Shown here: piece after piece, positions 22,978-26,819 of the stretch
Position numbering within the stretch: the stretch's first letter is position 1
Layout: every line of letters starts with the position of its first letter
Origin: Patescibacteria group bacterium UBA1875
GTDB taxonomy: Bacteria; Patescibacteriota; CPR2; UBA1875
Assembly (NCBI GenBank): GCA_002338125.1
Contig: DDHN01000016.1
Coordinates: 24,419-51,237 of the forward strand
Reading direction: 5' to 3'
Length of the DNA: 26,819 nt
The notes under the pieces: generated by a model
Told to the model about the DNA's origin: nothing
The model's input: the letters and a program-made list of their open reading frames with translations, nothing else
Database searches by the model: none
Program-made: the position numbers and the translations under genes

Positions 22978-23427
22978 CTAAAACGGGATATCCTCGATAT
23001 CAATTTCTTCGCTTATTTCTTTTTTGTTCTTACCTTTACTTTTTGAGGTGTCTTCTTGAGGCTCAACATCAACACCGTCAAAATCACTATCAGCGTCTTT
23101 TTTGTCAAGAAAAGTAACATCGGTAGCGATAACTTCGGTCTTATAACGCTTGCTACCGTCTTGGGCCTCCCAGCTTCTTGTTTGAAGACGGCCGATAACA
23201 TGTATTCTTCGGCCCTTTTTTAGATAGTTGGCAACCGTTTCGGCAATTTTGCCCCAAACCACAACATCAGTAAATTCAGCAGCATCTTTTTGCTGTCCAT
23301 CATTATCGGTCCAACGCCTATTGGTGGCTATTGTAAAATTTGCTACTGCTTGACCATTGGGGGTGTAACGTAGTTCAGGGTCACGAGTTAGATTCCCCAT
23401 TAAAAACACCATATTTAGGTCTTTCAT
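22978..23427 (-). CDS. ssb: Single-stranded DNA-binding protein
   Basis: SSB coats single-stranded DNA in replication and repair. The 149-aa protein has an OB fold at 1-108 (NMVFLMGNLTRDPELRYTPN, FTIATNRRW, VVWGKIAETVANYLKKG), a Lys/Ser/Asp-rich flexible linker, and the acidic tip D-I-E-D-I-P-F that recruits partner proteins. It overlaps the rpsF stop by 4 nt. The rpsF-ssb-rpsR order is classical. Confidence 0.97.
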   Translation of the reverse strand: MKDLNMVFLMGNLTRDPELRYTPNGQAVANFTIATNRRWTDNDGQQKDAAEFTDVVVWGKIAETVANYLKKGRRIHVIGRLQTRSWEAQDGSKRYKTEVIATDVTFLDKKDADSDFDGVDVEPQEDTSKSKGKNKKEISEEIDIEDIPF

Positions 23428-23924
23428 TTTTTGGCCTCCTTACCCTTAGGATTATTTTTATCATTATCCTCTTTTCCAAGGAGTTCGCCAAGTTTTTCAT
23501 CTATTTGTTCCATCCGTTCTCTTTCGGATTTTTTAGAAGTTTTTGATTTTGTCTTTTTTGTTTCTTTTTTCGTTGATTTGGTTACTTCTTTTTTCTTGTC
23601 TGCTTTTTCGTCTTGTCCTTTTTTCTCGTCAACTTCTTCATAGGAAAGAATCATATAGCGTAATACTTCTTCAATAAGGCGCAAATCTTTCTCTATTTTG
23701 GTAACTTTTTCTTTTGGAGCAACGAAATAACAGAGAACATAGATGCCAACATCATTTTTTTCTATCTCGTAAGCTAGTTTTCTTTTGCCCCAATTTTCTT
23801 CGTAATTTATTTTCCCATCCCTTTTTACTATACTCGAACGGACCTGATCTAAAATTTTATCGATTGAACTTTCTAGGTCAGGGTGAATAATAAATAATAA
23901 TTCGTAATTTCCGATTTTTCCCAT
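23424..23924 (-). CDS. rpsF: Ribosomal protein bS6 with a long charged tail
   Basis: Residues 1-97 are a normal bS6 ferredoxin-like domain (NYELLFIIHPDLE, NWGKRKLAYEIEKNDVGIYVL, LRLIEEVLRYMIL). Residues about 100-166 form an unusual Lys/Glu/Ser/Thr-rich extension, predicted disordered or coiled, about 60 residues beyond most bS6 proteins. It is first in the rpsF-ssb-rpsR-efp-tlyA operon and has SD AAAGGA before the ATG. Confidence 0.95.
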   Translation of the reverse strand: MGKIGNYELLFIIHPDLESSIDKILDQVRSSIVKRDGKINYEENWGKRKLAYEIEKNDVGIYVLCYFVAPKEKVTKIEKDLRLIEEVLRYMILSYEEVDEKKGQDEKADKKKEVTKSTKKETKKTKSKTSKKSERERMEQIDEKLGELLGKEDNDKNNPKGKEAKK

Positions 23925-23940
23925 TAAAAAATTCCTTTCC

Positions 23941-23993
23941 AGTCGGATCCGCTATTGCGGAGCCCGCATCCTTATGTTGCGAGCTGAAAGACT
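23941..23993 (-). ncRNA. Candidate S6:S18 autoregulatory leader RNA
   Basis: The 70-nt rpsF leader contains, on the minus strand, an outer AGTC/GACT helix and an 8-bp hairpin with one A-G mismatch (GGCTCCGC/GCGGATCC around AATA). Between the hairpin and the 3' outer strand lies CCG directly before ACT. The known S6:S18 leader motif has a CCG beside its basal helix imitating the 16S rRNA site. Position and parts fit; I did not check against the covariance model. Confidence 0.45.
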
Positions 23994-24000
23994 TGCCTGT

Positions 24001-24029
24001 ATTCTAGCGTATTTAAGAGTTTCGGTCAA
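24001..24029 (-). promoter_or_regulatory. Promoter of the rpsF operon
   Basis: Minus strand: TTGACC (24029-24024), 17-nt spacer, TAGAAT (24006-24001). One mismatch in each box with ideal spacing. The predicted start near 23994 gives a leader of about 70 nt. It is back-to-back and partly overlapping with the promoter of the divergent PRC-barrel gene. Confidence 0.7.
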
Positions 24030-24041
24030 GGTATTTGCGGG

Positions 24042-24047
24042 TATAAT
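24042..24047 (+). promoter_or_regulatory. -10 box of a leaderless PRC-barrel gene promoter
   Basis: Perfect TATAAT followed by six nucleotides (AGAGAT) and the ATG at 24054; no SD is present. A poor -35 (TTTCGG, 16 nt upstream) overlaps the -35 of the rpsF promoter on the other strand. Confidence 0.6.
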
Positions 24048-24053
24048 AGAGAT

Positions 24054-24581
24054 ATGGTCAAATTTATAACAGAAATCTTGACTTCGGATGTTATTACTTT
24101 TCAGGAATTGGTGAAACTAGGTAAGGTCGAGGAAGTCATTATTAATCCGGCGGATGGTGCTTTTGTCGCTTTGAGATTAATCACATCGGAGGGAGATCGC
24201 TACGTTCCAGCTAATGAAATCAAAGCTTCTAATAAAGGAGCGATCCTGGTAAATGAAATTAATTCTTTGGTTCTAAGAGAGGATGTTGTTAGGATAAATA
24301 AAGTTCTTGAATGTAAGCCAAAAATAATTGGAGCCAAAGTCTATAACGAAGAAGGGCGTTATCTTGGTAAAGTAACAGATGCTACAATTAATTTCGAATT
24401 ATTGGCATTAGAAAAGCTATATCTAAAGTCTGGCCTATCACTTAAATCGTTTACTGACAGTCTAGTTATTCCGGCTAAAAATATTGTAAGAATAGAAAAA
24501 ACCAAAATTATTGTTTCCGATAATAACAAGCAAAAAGCCTCTGATAGGTTGGCCTCGATAGCTGCCCCTGTGATTGAATAG
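24054..24581 (+). CDS. Tandem PRC-barrel protein
   Basis: The 175-aa soluble protein has two PRC-barrel-like beta domains, at about 3-85 (LGKVEEVIINPADGAFVALRL, DRYVPANEI) and about 92-160 (GAKVYNEEGRYLGKVTDATI, DSLVIPAKNIVRI). PRC barrels occur in RimM and photosynthetic reaction-centre H subunits and in many small proteins of unknown role, possibly binding RNA or proteins. No membrane segment. Stand-alone unit with a leaderless promoter; it is followed by an inverted repeat and the microprotein unit. Confidence 0.82.
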   Translation: MVKFITEILTSDVITFQELVKLGKVEEVIINPADGAFVALRLITSEGDRYVPANEIKASNKGAILVNEINSLVLREDVVRINKVLECKPKIIGAKVYNEEGRYLGKVTDATINFELLALEKLYLKSGLSLKSFTDSLVIPAKNIVRIEKTKIIVSDNNKQKASDRLASIAAPVIE

Positions 24582-24589
24582 TCTTTACC

Positions 24590-24624
24590 TTTCCTTGTTG
24601 ATAAAAGACTATTATCAAGGGAAA
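24590..24624. repeat. Imperfect inverted repeat between PRC gene and microprotein promoter
   Basis: TTTCCTTG(TT)GATA is followed after nine bases by TATCAAGGGAAA, an imperfect hairpin with short bulges. It ends 9 nt before the -35 box of the next promoter and has no T-run. It may be an operator for the microprotein promoter or a 3' end structure of the PRC transcript. Confidence 0.5.
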
Positions 24625-24633
24625 ATGTCGGGC

Positions 24634-24661
24634 TTGACAACAATTTTTTAAAGACTATAAT
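24634..24661 (+). promoter_or_regulatory. Consensus promoter of the microprotein unit
   Basis: Perfect TTGACA (24634-24639), 16-nt spacer, perfect TATAAT (24656-24661). It is the closest match to the sigma-70 consensus I found in the window. Predicted start near 24668. Confidence 0.8.
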
Positions 24662-24700
24662 TGGTTCCAGTCCTAAATTTGGGAGGATAAAAGGAGGATT

Positions 24701-24766
24701 ATGACACTATTGCTTTTGTGGGGAATCGCATTCGCATTCGCCTACAGGGTAATCGCCCAAGGATAA
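24701..24766 (+). CDS. Putative 21-aa hydrophobic microprotein
   Basis: An ORF of 21 codons plus TAA: M-T-L-L-L-L-W-G-I-A-F, then A-F-A-Y-R-V-I-A-Q-G. Residues 2-14 are almost all hydrophobic, with one Arg near the C-terminal end, so it could form a single membrane helix. The SD AAGGAGG lies 4 nt before the ATG and is among the strongest in the window; a second GGGAGG lies 10 nt further up. It is bracketed by a perfect promoter and a strong terminator, forming a complete expression unit. I do not recognise it. Alternatives: a regulatory leader peptide, a toxin of the small hydrophobic type, or a small RNA with a chance ORF; the strong SD argues against the last. Confidence 0.6.
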   Translation: MTLLLLWGIAFAFAYRVIAQG

Positions 24767-24774
24767 AGCAAAAT

Positions 24775-24803
24775 AAAAAAGCCCCGATAACCCGGGGCTT
24801 TTT
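24775..24803. terminator. Bidirectional terminator
   Basis: Stem GCCCCG/CGGGGC with a 6-nt loop, flanked by six A before and five T after, so it works in both directions. It ends the microprotein transcript (plus) and, on the minus strand, overlaps the recX stop codon and ends recX. Confidence 0.92.
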
Positions 24804-25413
24804 AGTGCTTATAAATGTCCGTAATAACTTTCTTTATAATATCATATGAGAAGCCTCGGCGAGCTAAATAAAGACCAACTTTTTTATAAGCTTCTGTTTT
24901 TGAAATATCTTTGTATTTATTTTTTTTGCGAATTAGAGCTTTGGCATTATTATAACTTTCATTATCGTCGATTGTTTCAATTAGTTCTTCAATTATATTT
25001 TTAGCTATACCTTTTTTATAAAGCTCTGATACTAAAAGCTTTTTACCTCTGCTTGTTTGACGTTGTTCAATCCAAATTTTAGCGAAATCATAATCATTTA
25101 AGTAGTTATCTGTTTTTAACTTTTGGACTATTTTTTTTACAGTTATCTCAGGATATTTACTTGTTAGTTTGTCGATTATTTCCTTCTCAGAACGTGGTCT
25201 GAAAGAAAGTAGCCGGTAGGCGTAGTTTAGGGCTCGAGAAAAGTCTTCGGATTTTTTTAGTTTTTGGGCTTCGGCATTTGTTAACTTTTTGCCTTTATAA
25301 AGATCAAAATCAACTATTAATTTTTCAGAAATACCACAGAAAAAAATATCGTCGATATAAACATTGATGCGACCAGTCTTTTTTTGAGCTTTAAGTGCCG
25401 TTATTTTGGCCAT
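24802..25413 (-). CDS. recX: RecX-family regulator
   Basis: RecX proteins bind RecA filaments and limit recombination. The 203-aa protein has the family layout of three-helix repeats: LNYAYRLLSFRPRSEKEIIDKL (about 62-83), NDYDFAKIWIEQRQTSRGKKLL (about 106-127) and a C-terminal repeat ending LARRGFSYDIIKKVI. The N-terminal about 55 residues (GRINVYIDDIFFCGIS) are also typical of longer RecX forms. recA is not in the window. The start overlaps the dedA-like gene by 23 nt, so it is probably translated by coupling; its stop is buried in the terminator. Confidence 0.88.
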   Translation of the reverse strand: MAKITALKAQKKTGRINVYIDDIFFCGISEKLIVDFDLYKGKKLTNAEAQKLKKSEDFSRALNYAYRLLSFRPRSEKEIIDKLTSKYPEITVKKIVQKLKTDNYLNDYDFAKIWIEQRQTSRGKKLLVSELYKKGIAKNIIEELIETIDDNESYNNAKALIRKKNKYKDISKTEAYKKVGLYLARRGFSYDIIKKVITDIYKH

Positions 25414-26071
25414 TTTCTTTTACCCGCTTTTTGATTTCGATGTGAGCCTTTTTGCCGTATTTGATTCCAAAGTGTGTAGCAATAAAGATAAGACCAAACA
25501 TCACAACAGCTGTAGCAAAAGAAAGTCCGAAGTACGGATAAACAAACTTATCATAAAAGTCTCTTATGACAAAACTAGTCAAAACGTACCAAGTAGTAAA
25601 AAGTAGCCCACCAAAAAAAGTGCTTAAAATAAACTTCTTAAAATTCATTTTGAGCATTCCAGCTGGAAAAGAAATAAATACCCTGGTGAAACCAATTAGT
25701 TGTGCGAAAATTATCGCTCTGGAGCCGTACTTTTTCATATATCTATTTAAAGCCTCTTCTCCTTTAAAAACTGTATGATTTTTCTTTTTCTTTCTAATTG
25801 TCTCGCCGAAAAATCGCCCAAGAGCGTATTGAATAGTAGATCCTAGGGTATTGCCAAGTGCACCAATAAAAATGGCCAAAAAAATATTAAACTTACCTTC
25901 GGTTAAGAGAACACTGGTTGCAACGGTTGCAGGCATACTTGCAAAAGGTATCCCCAAAGATTCAAGCGACATTCCAAGGAAAAAATTGAGGTATTTATGA
26001 CTTTCTCCAAGTGTCAAAAAAAAGTTAGTAATATCGTTAAGCCATTCGATATTGGTAAAAAAGACTTTCAT
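25391..26071 (-). CDS. DedA-family (VTT domain) membrane protein
   Basis: DedA proteins are membrane proteins linked to lipid-carrier recycling and membrane potential; some flip undecaprenyl phosphate or phosphatidylethanolamine. The 226-aa protein shows the family motif area LESLGIPFASMPATV (about 36-50), GNTLGSTIQYALGRFFG (about 73-89), and FTRVFISFPAGMLKMNFKKF (about 128-147), with several hydrophobic segments and a basic tail. It overlaps recX by 23 nt. TATAAT lies 9 nt before the ATG with no SD, so the transcript would be nearly leaderless. Confidence 0.88.
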   Translation of the reverse strand: MKVFFTNIEWLNDITNFFLTLGESHKYLNFFLGMSLESLGIPFASMPATVATSVLLTEGKFNIFLAIFIGALGNTLGSTIQYALGRFFGETIRKKKKNHTVFKGEEALNRYMKKYGSRAIIFAQLIGFTRVFISFPAGMLKMNFKKFILSTFFGGLLFTTWYVLTSFVIRDFYDKFVYPYFGLSFATAVVMFGLIFIATHFGIKYGKKAHIEIKKRVKENGQNNGT

Positions 26072-26080
26072 TTACCAATA

Positions 26081-26086
26081 ATTATA
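26081..26086 (-). promoter_or_regulatory. -10 box of the dedA-recX promoter
   Basis: Perfect TATAAT on the minus strand, 9 nt before the DedA ATG; TTAACT 17 nt upstream is a 4-of-6 match for -35. It lies in the 62-nt gap after RNase J. Confidence 0.5.
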
Positions 26087-26133
26087 GTACTTATTCACCT
26101 CAAAGTTAAGGATGTTGGTGTCCTTTGACTGTA

Positions 26134-26819
26134 TCAGACTTCGATAACTACTGGTATAACCATTGGGCGTCGTTGAGTGTTTTGATACAGATAATCCTGA
26201 ACACGGTCACGAATCTTTACTTTAATGTTTGCCCAATTTTGAGGCTTGTTGACCTCACCATTTTCAATAATTTTTTTGACTTCATTTCGAGTATTGGTAA
26301 CTAGTTTTTCATTCTCTCTCATATAAATGAACCCACGGGATATAATGTCCGGACTAGTTAAAAGCTTCCCGTTGTTTTTGTCTACGGTGCAGATAACGAC
26401 AAATATTCCTTCGGTTGACATTGCTTTTCTGTCTCTCAGAACTATTTCGCCAACATCACCAATACCAAGACCATCAACTAAAATAATGCCACTAGGAATT
26501 TTACCATCCAGAGCTGCTCCGTTTTTAGTAATTTCGAGCACTTCTCCGTTGTCCATCACAAAAACATTCTCGTTTTGTAGCCCAACTTCCTGGGCTAACG
26601 TTTTATGATGAACAAGATGATGCCTTTCTCCATGAATGGGCATGAAATATTTTGGTCGAGTGAAATTAAGCATCATTTTTAACTCTTCTCGCCCGGGGTG
26701 CCCGGAAACATGGTGTTGGCTCTCGCCTTTATCTTCATAAATGACATCAGCTCCAATTCTGAAAAGATCGTCTATTACCGTGGTGATAGAGCTTTCATTT
26801 CCGGGAATAGGTGACGAGG
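26134..26819 (-). CDS. rnj: Ribonuclease J, 3' part
   Basis: The reading frame stays open to the window edge, giving the last 228 residues of RNase J, a metallo-beta-lactamase/beta-CASP nuclease that processes and degrades RNA. Recognisable are SSPIPGNE at the edge, the beta-CASP motif HVSGHPG, KYFMPIHGERHH (catalytic-site His), and the C-terminal domain with RGFIYMREN and RPMVIPVVIEV at the end. A methionine at 26676 is internal, because conserved sequence continues upstream of it. The N-terminal half with the HxHxDH site lies outside. Confidence 0.95.
   Translation of the reverse strand, partial: SSPIPGNESSITTVIDDLFRIGADVIYEDKGESQHHVSGHPGREELKMMLNFTRPKYFMPIHGERHHLVHHKTLAQEVGLQNENVFVMDNGEVLEITKNGAALDGKIPSGIILVDGLGIGDVGEIVLRDRKAMSTEGIFVVICTVDKNNGKLLTSPDIISRGFIYMRENEKLVTNTRNEVKKIIENGEVNKPQNWANIKVKIRDRVQDYLYQNTQRRPMVIPVVIEV

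Noticed and set aside
26134..26676. RNase J fragment as a complete 180-aa gene starting at 26676
   Set aside because: Conserved RNase J residues (SSPIPGNE, HVSGHPG) continue in frame upstream to the window edge, so the methionine is internal and the gene is only cut by the window.
1..26819. CRISPR array, insertion sequence or rRNA gene
   Set aside because: No regularly spaced repeats, transposase motifs or rRNA-like sequence were found on either strand.

Overview
The window is a gene-dense, AT-rich bacterial chromosome segment: short intergenic gaps, many ATGA-type overlaps, and two tRNA genes. It most resembles a Candidate Phyla Radiation (Patescibacteria) genome. The reasons are a compact Gram-positive-like type IV pilus (T4P) locus without a secretin (pilQ), an rpsF-ssb-rpsR cluster not followed by rplI (bL9), RNase J, a Xer-type recombinase, and genes with leaderless promoters mixed with genes carrying strong Shine-Dalgarno (SD) sites. 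TGA is used as a stop (M16 peptidase, Xer recombinase), so the recoded-TGA lineages are unlikely. The assignment is an inference; no 16S rRNA gene is present.

Layout. Positions 1-4350 (minus): undecaprenyl-diphosphatase, a COG2426-type membrane protein, M16 peptidase, ndk and tRNA-Arg(CCU) form one tight run. A separately promoted membrane-anchored parvulin (PpiC) follows, then a terminator and tRNA-Gly(CCC) at the window edge. Positions 4381-5361 (plus): a tyrosine recombinase of the Xer type. Positions 5366-16206 (minus): a T4P locus read pilM, pilN, pilO, a small PilP-position protein, pilB, pilT, pilC, the major-pilin candidate, pilD and four minor pilins. The pilin has its own promoter, a 5' leader hairpin and a terminator, so it is insulated from the assembly genes.

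Positions 16285-20310 (minus): three unusual cell-surface genes directly upstream of pilM. They share parts: a common N-terminal anchor in two of them, and a common C-terminal PKD domain plus GGEVAP tail in two of them. One fuses a SurA/parvulin-like chaperone region to adhesin-type beta domains. Their position suggests a partner role with the pilus, but that is inferred from context only.

Positions 20417-26819: housekeeping genes. ychF (plus) converges with an rpsF-ssb-rpsR-efp-tlyA operon (minus) that has a good promoter and a structured leader resembling the S6:S18 autoregulatory RNA. A PRC-barrel gene diverges from it. Next is a self-contained unit (consensus promoter, strong SD, 21-codon hydrophobic ORF, terminator) at 24634-24803 that may encode an undescribed membrane microprotein. 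recX, a DedA-family gene and the 3' part of an RNase J gene complete the window.

The most interesting items are the microprotein unit, the modular surface-protein trio, the recurrent leaderless promoters with exactly 6 nt between the -10 box and the ATG, a probable ATA start codon in a minor pilin gene, and a parvulin whose first strand appears displaced to its C-terminal end.
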